From assembly GCF_023715325.1 (NCBI RefSeq), contig NZ_JAMBNX010000002.1, positions 1-64,000 of the forward strand: DNA of 64,000 nucleotides. Direction: 5' to 3'. The notes under the pieces are model-generated. The model saw only the letters and a list, made by a program, of their open reading frames with translations, had not been told where the DNA came from and did not search any database. The translations under genes were made by a program, and so were the position numbers. Positions 1 through 8,578 of the stretch are shown piece after piece. Every line of letters starts with the position of its first letter. The stretch's first letter is position 1. This stretch comes from Agromyces mediolanus. GTDB lineage: Bacteria > Actinomycetota > Actinomycetes > Actinomycetales > Microbacteriaceae.

Positions 1-76
1 GAACCCGGAAGCTAAGACTGACAGCGCCGATGGTACTGCAGGGGGGACCCTGTGGGAGAGTAGGACACCGCCGGAC
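1..76 (+). rRNA. rrf: 5S ribosomal RNA, 3' part
   Basis: This is the 3' two thirds of a 5S rRNA gene; the 5' part lies before the window. The stretch GAACCCGGAAGCTAAG and the later GATGGTACTGC and GGGAGAGTAGGAC blocks are the conserved loop C, loop E and helix IV/V core of bacterial 5S rRNA. The exact 3' end near base 76 is estimated from the CCGCCGG closing strand of helix I. A strong hairpin follows at once, so this is probably the end of an rRNA operon. Confidence 0.93.
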
Positions 77-85
77 ACCCATTCA

Positions 86-120
86 CGAAAGGCCACCCCG
101 AACCCCGGGGTGGCCTTTCG
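86..120 (+). terminator. Terminator of the rRNA operon
   Basis: A 15-bp perfect stem (86-100 with 106-120) with a 5-nt loop sits just after the 5S rRNA. The right arm ends in CCTTTCG rather than a long T tract, as is usual in high-GC actinobacteria. The -10 element of the next gene starts 6 nt further on. Confidence 0.85.
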
Positions 121-137
121 GCATTTAAGCTGGCTGC

Positions 138-2054
138 ATGGCGAAGCGACTGCAGGGCGCCGTGAGCCCCTATCTCCGCGGTCATGCCGACAACCCGGTC
201 GACTGGTACCCGTGGGGGCCCGAGGCCTTCGCGGCGGCGCGGGAGCGCGACGTGCCGGTCATCGTCTCGATCGGCTACGCCACGTGTCATTGGTGCCACG
301 TGATGGCCAGGCAGAGCTTCTCCGATCCGGCGATCGCCGCGTTGATGAACCGCGACTTCGTCGCCATCAAGGTCGACCGCGAGGAGCATCCCGGCGTCGA
401 CGGGAGCTATCTCGCCGCGGCGTCCGCGTTCACGCGTGAACTCGGGTGGCCGCTGACGGTGTTCACGACGCCGGAAGGCCGGGCCTTCTACGCGGGAACC
501 TACTTTCCGCCGGAGGCGGTCGGCGCCACGCCGGCGTTCGGTGAGGTGCTCGCGGCGGTGGCCGAGGCGTGGCGCAGCCGTCGCGGCGAGCTCGTCGCGA
601 TGGGAGACGAGGTGGCCAGGGCGCTCCAGGCGGCGGCGTCCGCGACGACCTCCGGCGCGCTGCCCTCCGCGGCCGAGCTCGAGGCGGCGGCCCACTCGCT
701 CGAAGCCGAGGAGGATCGGGAGTACGGCGGCTTCGGGCCCGCGCCGAAGTTCCCGGTGCCGACGGTGCTCGGGTTCCTCGGCGAACTGCCCGGCGCACCG
801 CGCGCCCTCGCGGCCCGCACGCTGCAGCGGATGGCGGCTTCACCGCTGTTCGACCCGGTCGACGGCGGCTTCTTCCGCTACGCCACGCGGCGTGACTGGA
901 GCGAGCCGCACTACGAGCGGATGCTTCCGGACAACGCGCAACTGCTCGCTCTCGCGGTCGAGGCGAGCCGCTGGGACGGTGCGCTCGGCTGGGCGTCGCC
1001 GCTCGCGGTCGATCTCGCCCGGTTCCTCACGACGACGATGGCGCTGCCGGGCGGGGGCTTCGCGAGCGCGCAGGACTCCGAGAGCGTGCTCGACGGCCGC
1101 CGCGACGAGGGCGGCTACTACCGCCTCGACGCCGACGGCCGGGCGGGCGTCAGCCCGCCGGCGCTCGACGAGAAGCTGCTGAGCGGATGGAACGGCCTCG
1201 CGATCGGCGCACTGGCGGCGTTCGCCGACCGCGGCCTCGAGGAGTCGGCCGCCGCGGCGGCGCTCACGGCGGCGCGCGAGGCGGCGGCGGTCGTGATCGA
1301 TCGGCACCTGGTCGGCGGGGTGCTCCGGCGTGCCTCGCTCGACGGGGTGGGGTCGGCGGCGCCGGCGACGCTCGAGGACGTCGGGATGCTCGCGGGCGGG
1401 CTGCTCCGGCTCGCGCTCGCCTCGGGCGAGGTCGTCTGGGCGGTGCGGGCGCGTGAGCTCGTCGATCGGGCGCTCGCCGACGCTGAGGCGAGTGGCGAGG
1501 CGGGTCGAGGCATCCCCTTCTCCCCGCCGACGCAGGACGAGACCCTCGACGGCCTCGGACTCGTGCTGCCGGACGACCCGGCCGAGGGTGCGGCGCCCTC
1601 GGGACTCACGAGCTGCGCCGACGCGGCCCTGCTGCTCGCGCAGCTCGGCGCCGGCGAGCGGTACCGCGAGGCCGCTGAGCGCGCCATGGCCTCGGTCTCG
1701 GCGATCGCGACGGACCGTCCCATCGCCTTCGGTGCAGCGCTCGGGGTGATGGCGCGCCTGCGCGCACCGGAGGTGCAGCTCGTCGTGGTGGCGCCGGACG
1801 CACCGGGGCAGCCGGACCGCGGCGAGTCCGCGGCGCTCCTCGAGGAGGCGCGGCGACAGCGGGCGGCGGTCAGGGCGGTGGTGTCGCCCGCGCAGGCGGA
1901 GGAGTTCGCGGCGGCGGGGTTCGCGCTCTTCGCCGCCCGTGAGGCGCTCGCGGGGCGGGCGACGGCGTACCGGTGTGAGCGCTTCGTCTGCGCGCTGCCG
2001 GTGCACGACGCCGGCGCGCTGGCCGCCCTCGCGAGCCCTACGATTGAGGGATGA
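138..2054 (+). CDS. Thioredoxin-domain protein (DUF255 / YyaL type)
   Basis: 638-residue cytosolic protein of the DUF255 (thioredoxin-fold plus six-hairpin glycosidase-like) family, whose members have no settled biochemical role. The N-terminal domain (about 1-165) carries the diagnostic DNPVDWYPW segment at 18-26 and a C-H-W-C redox-like motif at C50-C53; the rest (about 200-600) resembles the alpha/alpha-barrel part of the family and contains FGPAPKFP. Length is normal. The start is supported by a -10-like TAAGCT at 126-131, 6 nt before the ATG, so the mRNA is probably leaderless. It overlaps the next gene by 4 nt. Confidence 0.9.
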   Translation: MAKRLQGAVSPYLRGHADNPVDWYPWGPEAFAAARERDVPVIVSIGYATCHWCHVMARQSFSDPAIAALMNRDFVAIKVDREEHPGVDGSYLAAASAFTRELGWPLTVFTTPEGRAFYAGTYFPPEAVGATPAFGEVLAAVAEAWRSRRGELVAMGDEVARALQAAASATTSGALPSAAELEAAAHSLEAEEDREYGGFGPAPKFPVPTVLGFLGELPGAPRALAARTLQRMAASPLFDPVDGGFFRYATRRDWSEPHYERMLPDNAQLLALAVEASRWDGALGWASPLAVDLARFLTTTMALPGGGFASAQDSESVLDGRRDEGGYYRLDADGRAGVSPPALDEKLLSGWNGLAIGALAAFADRGLEESAAAAALTAAREAAAVVIDRHLVGGVLRRASLDGVGSAAPATLEDVGMLAGGLLRLALASGEVVWAVRARELVDRALADAEASGEAGRGIPFSPPTQDETLDGLGLVLPDDPAEGAAPSGLTSCADAALLLAQLGAGERYREAAERAMASVSAIATDRPIAFGAALGVMARLRAPEVQLVVVAPDAPGQPDRGESAALLEEARRQRAAVRAVVSPAQAEEFAAAGFALFAAREALAGRATAYRCERFVCALPVHDAGALAALASPTIEG

Positions 2055-2431
2055 ATCGCCAGTCGGCCGTGTGGGCCGCCGTCGCCGACACGCTGCTCGT
2101 CGCGCTCTTCGTCGTCATCGGGCGGCGCAGCCACGCCGAAGGACTGGACCTCGGCGGCCTCTGGCAGACGGCCTGGCCGTTCCTGGCGGCGCTCCTGATC
2201 GGCTGGCTCGTCAGCCTCGCCTGGCGCCGCCCGCTCGCCGTCTGGCCGAGCGGGGTCGTGATCTGGGCGATGACGCTCGTCGGCGGCATGCTCCTGCGCA
2301 CCGTGAGCGGGCAGGGCACGCAGCTCGCCTTCGTGCTCGTGGCCGCCGGCACGCTCGCGCTCTTCCTCCTCGGCTGGCGTGCGGCCGTCGCGCTCGTCGC
2401 CCGGTGGCGGTCGCCGCGGGCGGCCTCGTGA
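2051..2431 (+). CDS. DUF3054 membrane protein
   Basis: 126-residue integral membrane protein with four predicted hydrophobic helices (about 8-24, 36-56, 66-84, 90-116). The pattern [17 protein letters not shown] at the start and the WP.G...W segment at about 69-76 match the DUF3054 family found across actinobacteria and haloarchaea; function unknown. The ATG overlaps the preceding stop codon (ATGA), and a TACGAT at 2039-2044 lies exactly 6 nt upstream, so the gene may also have its own leaderless transcript. Confidence 0.85.
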   Translation: MNRQSAVWAAVADTLLVALFVVIGRRSHAEGLDLGGLWQTAWPFLAALLIGWLVSLAWRRPLAVWPSGVVIWAMTLVGGMLLRTVSGQGTQLAFVLVAAGTLALFLLGWRAAVALVARWRSPRAAS

Positions 2432-2464
2432 CCGCCGGCCGAGCCGTCTGATGGCGCACGGTTC

Positions 2465-3121
2465 ATGAACCCCATCGAGTGGCTGTTCGACGCGCAGCTC
2501 GTCATCGGCGACCAGGTGATCCTCTGGCGCGAGATCGTCGGCAACCTGTTCGGTCTCGTGAGCGCCCTCGGCGGCATGCGGCGCAAGGTCTGGGCCTGGC
2601 CCGTCGGCATCATCGGCAACGCGCTGCTGTTCACCGTCTTCCTCGGTGCGGTGTTCCACACGCCGAACCCGGTCAACCTGCTCGGCCAGGCCGGTCGGCA
2701 GGTGATGTTCATCGCGGTGTCGATCTACGGCTGGGTGCGCTGGTCGCAGCATCGGAAGTCGGCGGTCGCCGCGGTGGAGCCGCGCTGGGCCGGCTGGCGC
2801 GTGCGCGTGCTCCTCGTCGTCGGGCTGCTCGGCGGCACTCTCGTGCTCACGCCGATCTTCCGGGCGCTGGGTTCTTTCGAGCCGGTGTGGGCGGACGCCT
2901 GGATCTTCGTCGGCTCGCTGCTCGCGACGTGGGGGATGGCCCGCGGCTGGACGGAGTTCTGGCTGATCTGGGTCGCGGTCGACGCCGTCGGGGTGCCGCT
3001 GCTCGTGAGCGCCGGCTACTACGCCTCGGCGCTGCTGTACCTGTTCTACGGCGCATTCACGATCGTCGGCTTCTTCACCTGGGCGGCCGTGCAGCGTCGC
3101 GCGAAGCTCGCCGCGGGCTGA
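2465..3121 (+). CDS. pnuC: Nicotinamide riboside/mononucleotide transporter PnuC
   Basis: 218-residue polytopic membrane protein of the PnuC family, which imports nicotinamide riboside by facilitated diffusion for NAD salvage. Family features seen are the W-rich N-terminal helices, the WAWPVGIIGN motif near residue 42, the YGWVRW segment after the third helix, and a C-terminal helix ending YYASALLYLFYG. Seven hydrophobic segments can be counted. It is 34 nt after the DUF3054 gene and probably co-transcribed. No NAD-gene neighbours or NiaR-like site were recognised. Confidence 0.88.
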   Translation: MNPIEWLFDAQLVIGDQVILWREIVGNLFGLVSALGGMRRKVWAWPVGIIGNALLFTVFLGAVFHTPNPVNLLGQAGRQVMFIAVSIYGWVRWSQHRKSAVAAVEPRWAGWRVRVLLVVGLLGGTLVLTPIFRALGSFEPVWADAWIFVGSLLATWGMARGWTEFWLIWVAVDAVGVPLLVSAGYYASALLYLFYGAFTIVGFFTWAAVQRRAKLAAG

Positions 3122-3137
3122 GTGCGCCGCGGAGGCG

Positions 3138-3470
3138 CTACCAGGCGCTCGGCACCCGGTCGAGCATCGACCACGCCGCCTGGCTCAGCTCGGGGTGCTC
3201 GAGCGCGATACCGCGGAGGAGCTCGTACTCGAAGCGCTCGACGTCGCCGGGGCGCGCGGTCGGGTGATAGGCACGGGCCCGCTGCACCGCCCATCCGCCG
3301 TCCTGCAGCCGGTCTTCGCGCAGCGTCGCCACCACCTGCTCGTCGACCGAGGGCAGCTCGGGCAGGAACACCCAGGGATCTTCGCCCAGCCGGCACCGCA
3401 GCTCGATGAGCGCGGCGAGCTCGTCGCGTGCGTCTTGCCGCAGGCGGTCGAGCGAGATCGGCTCGGTCAA
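3138..3470 (-). CDS. Conserved hypothetical protein, 110 aa
   Basis: Small acidic soluble protein I do not recognise. It is rich in Leu, Glu and Arg in its N-terminal half, has a central WVFLPELPSVDEQV segment and ends in SMLDRVPSAW. No signal peptide or membrane helix is visible. The start is taken as TTG at 3470 because GGAGGG lies just upstream; no ATG fits and codon usage drops off beyond this point. It is convergent with pnuC (16-nt gap) and divergent from the methyltransferase gene, across a repeat-filled spacer. Confidence 0.7.
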   Translation of the reverse strand: MTEPISLDRLRQDARDELAALIELRCRLGEDPWVFLPELPSVDEQVVATLREDRLQDGGWAVQRARAYHPTARPGDVERFEYELLRGIALEHPELSQAAWSMLDRVPSAW

Positions 3471-3486
3471 GACGACCCTCCCCTCA

Positions 3487-3568
3487 CAGTGTCGATGTCG
3501 GCCAGCAGTGTCGGCCAGCAGTCTCGGCCAGCAGTGTCGATGCCGGCCAGCAGGTCGATGTAAGCCAA
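3487..3568. repeat. Tandem repeat, 13/19-nt units
   Basis: About five imperfect copies built on TCGGCCAGCAG, alternating 13-nt and 19-nt spacing (the longer units contain an extra TCGATG). The array lies 16 nt upstream of the 110-aa gene, so it may sit in that gene's promoter or 5' leader. With the next repeat it fills most of the 305-nt gap between the divergent genes; nothing else coding was seen there. Confidence 0.85.
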
Positions 3569-3667
3569 GGGTACGCCGCCCGTGTGACGGCGCGGTTACA
3601 CGGCGACGCGCGAGGTGACGGGAAGATGTCGGCGGTGTGACGATCGCCGCCCGCGCGCCAGGCGTGG

Positions 3668-3731
3668 GTCGGCCAGGCCTGGATGCGGCCAGGCCTGGCA
3701 CGCGGCCGGGCCTGGATGCGGCCGGGCCTGC
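3668..3731. repeat. Tandem repeat, about 16-nt units
   Basis: Four imperfect copies of a unit with the core CGGCCAGGCCTGGATG or CGGCCGGGCCTGGATG. Each unit is itself partly palindromic (CCAGGCCTGG), so the array could form alternative hairpins in the 5' leader of the methyltransferase gene, whose start is 45 nt downstream. Confidence 0.85.
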
Positions 3732-3775
3732 TTGAATGGATCCCGCGCGCCGCGCGCAGGAGCAGGAGGCCCAGG

Positions 3776-5530
3776 ATGCCGGAAACGAACGAGCCCCAGC
3801 CGTCGACGCGCCTCGGCGGCGGTCGGGCCGCCGAGTTCGTCCGGCGGTTCGGTGCGGAGCTCGACGCCGACACCCGCGGGCTCGTGGCGGCGCTCCGCGC
3901 GGATCTCGATGCCGCCGAGTTCCGGGTGGCGCGGATCGAGGGGCTCTGGGAGCGCAGCGCCGTCGACGGTCGCACCCACCCCGGCCACGCCTTGCAGCGC
4001 GGCCACCGCACGCCGGCGCTGCTCGCACTCGACCACGTGCTGGCGGAGCTCGGCGCCCCGTCCGGCGGCGGCCCGTCCCGCGGCCCGACCGAGCCGCCGA
4101 ACCCCACGCGCGCCCTCGTCGCGCTCGTGCGGCTCTTCGTGCTCGGCGCACCGGTGGAGCCCGCGGCGCTCGAGCTCGCGCTGCCCACGCTCGGGCTCGA
4201 CGGCGCCCGGGCGCTCGGCCTGCTCGGCGATCCGTCGTCCGGGTCCGTGCGCGCGCTCGTCGACCTGCGGCCCTACAGCTTCGCGGACGCCGCGGGTGAC
4301 GGCGAGTGGTGGGTGGCCTCCGACCTCGGCGAGCTCGCCCTCGTCGGTGACGCCGGCACCGGGCCCGCGCTCGCCGAGGACCACGTGCTCGGCATCGGCG
4401 GGGCGACGACCACATTGAGCGGGCTGCTGCTCCAGCGCCCGGCGCGCACCGCACTCGACCTCGGCACGGGCAGCGGCGTCCAGGCCCTGCACGCGGCGCG
4501 CTTCAGCGCGCGGGTGGTGGCGACCGACGTCTCGGTGCGAGCCCTGGCGTTCGCGCGCTTCGCCGCCGAGCTGAACGGGGTGGCGGGCATCGAGTTCCGC
4601 CTCGGCAGCCTGTACGAGCCGGTCGCGGGGGAGCGCTTCGACCGGATCGTGTCGAATCCGCCGTTCGTCATCACCCCGCGCCGCCCCGAGGTGCCGAGCT
4701 ACGAGTACCGCGACGGCGGCCTCGTCGGCGACGCACTCGTCGAGGGCGTGATCCGCGGCGCGGCCGAGCACCTGGCGCCCGGCGGCGTCGCCCAGCTCCT
4801 CGCCAACTGGGAGTACCGGATCACCTCGGATCCCGAGGCGGGCGAGGGCATCGCCGACGGGCTCGAGCGCGTCGCCGCCTGGCTCGACGGCACCGGCCTC
4901 GAGTACTGGATCGTCGAACGCGAGCGGCAGGACCCGAGCGAGTACGCCGAGACCTGGATCCGCGACGGCGGCACCCGGCCGGGCACGGCGGAGTTCGAGC
5001 AGCTGCACGCGGCCTGGCTCGAGGACTTCGCCGAGCGCGGGGTCGAGTCGGTCGGCTTCGGATACGTGCTGCTGCGCCGCCCCGCCGGCGACGCAGCCCC
5101 CGGGCTCGCGCGCGCCGAGCGCCTGCACGGGCCCCTCGGTGCCGAGTCCGGCGGGCTCGGCGCACATCTCGAGCGCGCGCTCGCCGCGATGGACGTGCTC
5201 GCGCCGCTCGACGACGAGGCGCTGCGAGGCATCCGCCTGGAGGTCGCGCCCGACGTCACCGAAGAGCGCCACCACTGGCCGGGCGCCGAGCAGCCGACCG
5301 TCATCCTGCTGCGCCAGGGCGGCGGTTTCGGCCGCGTCGTCGACGCCGGCACCGCGCTCGCCGCGTTCGTCGGTGCCGCCGACGGCGAGCTGCCCGCGGG
5401 CGTCATGTCCGATGCGATCGCGCAGCTGCTCGACGCCGACGCCGCCGAGCTCTGGGCCGAGCTCGCGCCGACGCTCCGCGAGCTCGTCGCGGGCGGGCTG
5501 CTCCAGCCGGTCGGCCCTGCTCCCGCCTGA
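3776..5530 (+). CDS. Class I SAM-dependent methyltransferase (NPPF type)
   Basis: 584-residue protein with a central MTS-type methyltransferase domain (about 195-345). Motif I LDLGTGSGVQALHA lies near residue 227 and the catalytic SNPPFV motif near 294; NPPF/Y is used by enzymes that methylate amide or exocyclic nitrogens (HemK/PrmC, RsmC, RlmG), so an RNA or protein nitrogen is the likely target, though the substrate is unknown. The N-terminal 170 residues and the C-terminal 200 residues are extra domains typical of an actinobacterial subfamily. The ATG at 3776 is chosen for AGGAGG 7 nt upstream and because the sequence before it is repeat-derived. Confidence 0.85.
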   Translation: MPETNEPQPSTRLGGGRAAEFVRRFGAELDADTRGLVAALRADLDAAEFRVARIEGLWERSAVDGRTHPGHALQRGHRTPALLALDHVLAELGAPSGGGPSRGPTEPPNPTRALVALVRLFVLGAPVEPAALELALPTLGLDGARALGLLGDPSSGSVRALVDLRPYSFADAAGDGEWWVASDLGELALVGDAGTGPALAEDHVLGIGGATTTLSGLLLQRPARTALDLGTGSGVQALHAARFSARVVATDVSVRALAFARFAAELNGVAGIEFRLGSLYEPVAGERFDRIVSNPPFVITPRRPEVPSYEYRDGGLVGDALVEGVIRGAAEHLAPGGVAQLLANWEYRITSDPEAGEGIADGLERVAAWLDGTGLEYWIVERERQDPSEYAETWIRDGGTRPGTAEFEQLHAAWLEDFAERGVESVGFGYVLLRRPAGDAAPGLARAERLHGPLGAESGGLGAHLERALAAMDVLAPLDDEALRGIRLEVAPDVTEERHHWPGAEQPTVILLRQGGGFGRVVDAGTALAAFVGAADGELPAGVMSDAIAQLLDADAAELWAELAPTLRELVAGGLLQPVGPAPA

Positions 5531-5531
5531 T

Positions 5532-5611
5532 CCGGCACCCGAACGCCCCGGCACCCGACCGACCCGGCACCCGCCTGACCCGGCACCCGAACGGCCCGGC
5601 ACCCGAACGCC
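5532..5611. repeat. Five 16-nt tandem repeats after the stop codon
   Basis: Five head-to-tail 16-nt units with the core CCGGCACCCG start 1 nt after the methyltransferase stop (5528-5530). The third unit keeps the CCGCCTGA sequence of the gene end, giving a second TGA at 5576-5578, 48 nt downstream and in frame. This suggests that the array grew from the gene terminus. Confidence 0.9.
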
Positions 5612-5669
5612 CTCCGCCGCCATCCAGGCCTGCGGCGGTATCCTCGACCTCGCACACGAAAGCGAGCAC

Positions 5670-6596
5670 ATGCCCGAGAGCCCACTGTCCGCATCGCCGT
5701 ACGAGCTGCTCGGCGTCCCGGCCGATGCCGACGACGCCGCGCTGCGCGTCGCCTATCGTCGCGCCCTCCGGGAGGCGCATCCGGACACCGGCGGCGATGC
5801 CGCCCGCTTCCACGCCGTGCAGCTGGCCTGGACCCTCGTCGGCACCCCCGAGGCGCGGGCCCGCTTCGACCGGGGCGCCGGGACGACCGCGCCCTCGCGC
5901 GAGACCTGGGCGCCCGCCGCCCCGCGTCCGCGCCGCGACTCCCGCCCCCAGGCGCGCTCGCACGGGCATCCGGGCGGCTACGATCGCGAGCGCTATCTCG
6001 CGCTCATCCGGGAGTGGGTGGGCCGCGGCCAGGAGCTCGACGATCCCTACGACCCGGCGCTCGTGCGCGCCGCACCCCGCGACATCCGGCACGTGCTCGC
6101 CGACGCGCTCGCCGAGGAGGCGACCGCTCGATCGCTCGCGACCCTCGGCATCGCCTACACGGTCTGGCACGACGTCGCGACGGACGCCGCGGGGCCGGGG
6201 CTGCCGCCGAAGCTCGATCATCTCGTGCTCGGGCCGACCGGGCTCTTCGCCATCCAGTCGGAGGACTGGGGCGGCGAGGTGCGCTTCCGCCGCAACGAGC
6301 TCATCGGTGAGGGCCTCGACGGCGAACGGCCGTTCCGAGCGCTGGCGGCCCGCGCGAAGGCGGTCACCCGGCCGGCGAAGGTGAAGCCGACGGCGCTCGT
6401 CGTCGTCGTGCCCGACGAGCACGCCGCCGAGCCGCTCGAGCTCGGCGGCTCGATCCGCGGCGCCGCGACCGCGCTCGTGCGCCGGTCGCGCCTCGTGAGC
6501 GCGATCCGCGAAGGGATCCCCGGCTCGCCGAGCCTCGGCGGGACCGACGTGATGGAGGTCCGGTCGCGGCTGCAAGCGGTGATCCGCTTCGCGTAG
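5670..6596 (+). CDS. J-domain protein fused to a NERD-like domain
   Basis: 308-residue predicted cytosolic fusion. Residues 8-70 form a DnaJ J-domain with the HPD motif at 37-39, needed to stimulate an Hsp70 ATPase. After a Pro/Arg-rich linker (75-105), residues about 145-275 resemble a NERD (nuclease-related) domain: an AEEATARSLATLG helix, then DHLVLGPTGLFAI at 183-195. Canonical NERD domains continue with E/Q-x-K; here it is Q196-S197-E198, so the catalytic lysine is missing and nuclease activity is doubtful. The ATG at 5670 begins where J-domain homology begins; a possible -10 TATCCT is at 5638. No DnaK or GrpE gene is nearby. Confidence 0.8.
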   Translation: MPESPLSASPYELLGVPADADDAALRVAYRRALREAHPDTGGDAARFHAVQLAWTLVGTPEARARFDRGAGTTAPSRETWAPAAPRPRRDSRPQARSHGHPGGYDRERYLALIREWVGRGQELDDPYDPALVRAAPRDIRHVLADALAEEATARSLATLGIAYTVWHDVATDAAGPGLPPKLDHLVLGPTGLFAIQSEDWGGEVRFRRNELIGEGLDGERPFRALAARAKAVTRPAKVKPTALVVVVPDEHAAEPLELGGSIRGAATALVRRSRLVSAIREGIPGSPSLGGTDVMEVRSRLQAVIRFA

Positions 6597-6606
6597 GGTC
6601 GAAGGC

Positions 6607-7875
6607 ATGCCCGCGATCGATCCCACCGCCTACCTCGCCGACTTCGCCGCCTTCGTGCAGGCCTCGCCCTCCTCGTACCACGCGGCGGCCGAGGTGGCCC
6701 GGCGGCTCGAGGCGGCCGGCTTCGAGCGGCTCGAGGAGCACGACGCCTGGCCCTCCGGCCCCGGGCGGCGGGTCGTCGTCCGCGACGGCGCCGTCGTCGC
6801 CTGGGTCGAGCCGGACGGCGCCTCGCCGACCGCGCCGGTGCGCATCCTCGGGGCGCACACCGACTCGCCGTCGTTCAAGCTGAAGCCGAGCGCTTCGACG
6901 GCCGCCGCGGGCCTGCTCCAGGCCGGTGTCGAGATCTACGGCGGCCCGCTGCTGAACTCCTGGCTCGACCGGGAGCTCGAGCTCGCCGGCCGCCTCGTCA
7001 CCCGCGACGGGGTCGAGTACCTCGCGCGCACCGGGCCGATGCTGCGCATCCCGCAGCTCGCGATCCACCTCGACCGCGAGCAGAACAAGGCGCTCACCCT
7101 CGACAAGCAGCGGCACGTGCAGCCGGTGTGGGGCGCGGGCGAGGAGGGCGACGTGCTCGCCGAGCTCGCCGCCGACGCCGGGGTGGCCGCCGAAGACGTC
7201 GTCGGCTACGACGTGCTGCTGGCCGACACCGCCGCGCCGCAGCGCTTCGGTCGCGACGGCGTGTTCTTCGCCTCCGGCCGCATGGACAACCTGAGCTCGG
7301 TGTACGCGGGGCTCGTGGCCCTGCTCGCCGCGCCCGACGACGCCGAGCACCTCAGCGTGCTCGCCGCCTTCGATCACGAGGAGCTCGGCTCGGAGTCCCG
7401 CTCGGGCGCGGCCGGTCCGTTCCTCGAGGACGTGCTCGCGCGCATCGGCGACGGCCTCGCCGCCACCGCCGAGGACCGGCGCCGCGCGGCGGCCGCCTCC
7501 TGGCTGCTCTCCTCCGACGCCGGGCACGGCGTGCACCCCAACCACCCCGAGCGGCACGATCCGGTCAACCGGCCGGTGCTCGGCGGCGGCCCGCTGCTGA
7601 AGCTCAACGCGAACCAGCGCTACGCGAGCGACGCGGTCGGTTCCGCGATGTGGTTCGCCGCCTGCGAGCGCGCCGGAGTGGCGACTCAGCCCTTCGTCTC
7701 GAACAACACGGTGCCGTGTGGTTCCACGATCGGCCCGATCTCGGCGACGCGGCTCGGCATCCGCACCGTCGACGTCGGGGTGCCGCTGCTCTCGATGCAC
7801 TCCGCCCGCGAGCTCGCCCACGTCGACGACCTCGTCGCGCTCGGCGCGGCCGTCACCGCCTTCTTCGCCGGCTGA
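6607..7875 (+). CDS. apeB: M18 family aminopeptidase
   Basis: 422-residue cytosolic metallopeptidase of family M18, which removes N-terminal (often acidic) residues from peptides as a large tetrahedral oligomer. Zinc-ligand motifs are visible: GAHTDSPSFKLKP near 80, a SGRMDNLSS segment near 225 (bridging Asp), DHEELGSES near 257, and the late SMHSARELAHVDD near 400. Length is normal. TAGGGT at 6594-6599 is 7 nt before the ATG, predicting a leaderless transcript that starts as soon as the J-domain gene ends. Confidence 0.93.
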   Translation: MPAIDPTAYLADFAAFVQASPSSYHAAAEVARRLEAAGFERLEEHDAWPSGPGRRVVVRDGAVVAWVEPDGASPTAPVRILGAHTDSPSFKLKPSASTAAAGLLQAGVEIYGGPLLNSWLDRELELAGRLVTRDGVEYLARTGPMLRIPQLAIHLDREQNKALTLDKQRHVQPVWGAGEEGDVLAELAADAGVAAEDVVGYDVLLADTAAPQRFGRDGVFFASGRMDNLSSVYAGLVALLAAPDDAEHLSVLAAFDHEELGSESRSGAAGPFLEDVLARIGDGLAATAEDRRRAAAASWLLSSDAGHGVHPNHPERHDPVNRPVLGGGPLLKLNANQRYASDAVGSAMWFAACERAGVATQPFVSNNTVPCGSTIGPISATRLGIRTVDVGVPLLSMHSARELAHVDDLVALGAAVTAFFAG

Positions 7876-7984
7876 GCGTTCTCGCCGGCCGAGCCGGGGC
7901 GTCCCGGCGCATCTGGCGGGATTTCGCGGCACGTCGGCGGAATCTGACGGGGTCGCCGAGCTCGCATCCTGCGAGGCTCGAGGC

Positions 7985-8515
7985 ATGACCGATGCCGCCA
8001 CGAGCTCCGCCCTCACCGCCACGGGCCCCGCGCTCTTCGCGCACGTCGCCGAGCCGGGAGATGCCGCCCGGCACTTTGCCGCCCGGCTTGCCTTCGAGAC
8101 CGACGTCTCCGACGTGGCGGTCGCGCTCCGCGAGGAGCCCGACGGCTTCGTGCTCGTCGACACGCGGAGCGAGGCATCCTGGCGGCAGGGTCGGGTGCCG
8201 GGCGCCGTGCACCTGCCGACGCGGCGGATCGCCGCGGAAGCGGCGGAGCTCGTGCCCGCGGGCACGCCCGTGGTCGTCTACTGCTGGGGTCCCGGCTGCA
8301 ACGGCGCGCAGCGCGCCGCCCTCGAGTTCGCACGGCTCGGCCACCCGGTCAAGGAGATGATCGGCGGGTTCGAGTACTGGGTGCGCGAGGGCTTCTCATT
8401 CGAGACGGACGAGGGCCGCCGCGCGCGTGCGGCCGACCCGCTCACGAACGTCACCGTCGGGCGCGGACTCGACGGCGACCCGGCCACGCCGGGCGCGATC
8501 GCCTGCGCCTGCTGA
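7985..8515 (+). CDS. Rhodanese-like domain protein
   Basis: 176-residue single-domain rhodanese (sulfurtransferase fold, about 30-140). VLVDTRSEASWRQGRVPGAVHLP is the classic entry strand and CH2A region, and the active-site loop begins at C100 (CWGPGCN), with a second Cys at 105. The loop is not a standard thiosulfate sulfurtransferase loop, so the sulfur acceptor is unknown. The ATG at 7985 is the first after the preceding gene and begins good coding sequence. The 109-nt gap before it holds only a partial 17-nt duplication of the M18 gene end. Confidence 0.85.
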   Translation: MTDAATSSALTATGPALFAHVAEPGDAARHFAARLAFETDVSDVAVALREEPDGFVLVDTRSEASWRQGRVPGAVHLPTRRIAAEAAELVPAGTPVVVYCWGPGCNGAQRAALEFARLGHPVKEMIGGFEYWVREGFSFETDEGRRARAADPLTNVTVGRGLDGDPATPGAIACAC

Positions 8516-8523
8516 CGGCCCGA

Positions 8524-8566
8524 CGGGTGGGCGCCCCCGGCCGGGACACCGAGGGGCGTCCGCCCG
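8524..8566. terminator. Bidirectional terminator candidate
   Basis: Imperfect inverted repeat (8524-8537 with 8553-8566, about 12 of 14 bp paired) in the 63-nt gap between the convergent rhodanese and serine ammonia-lyase genes. It has no T tract. Confidence 0.55.
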
Positions 8567-8578
8567 ATCCCCGTGCGC

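Noticed and set aside
3596-5671. 691-codon minus-strand frame
   Set aside because: Antisense to the methyltransferase, low-complexity, with its apparent repeats coming from the flanking 16-nt arrays.
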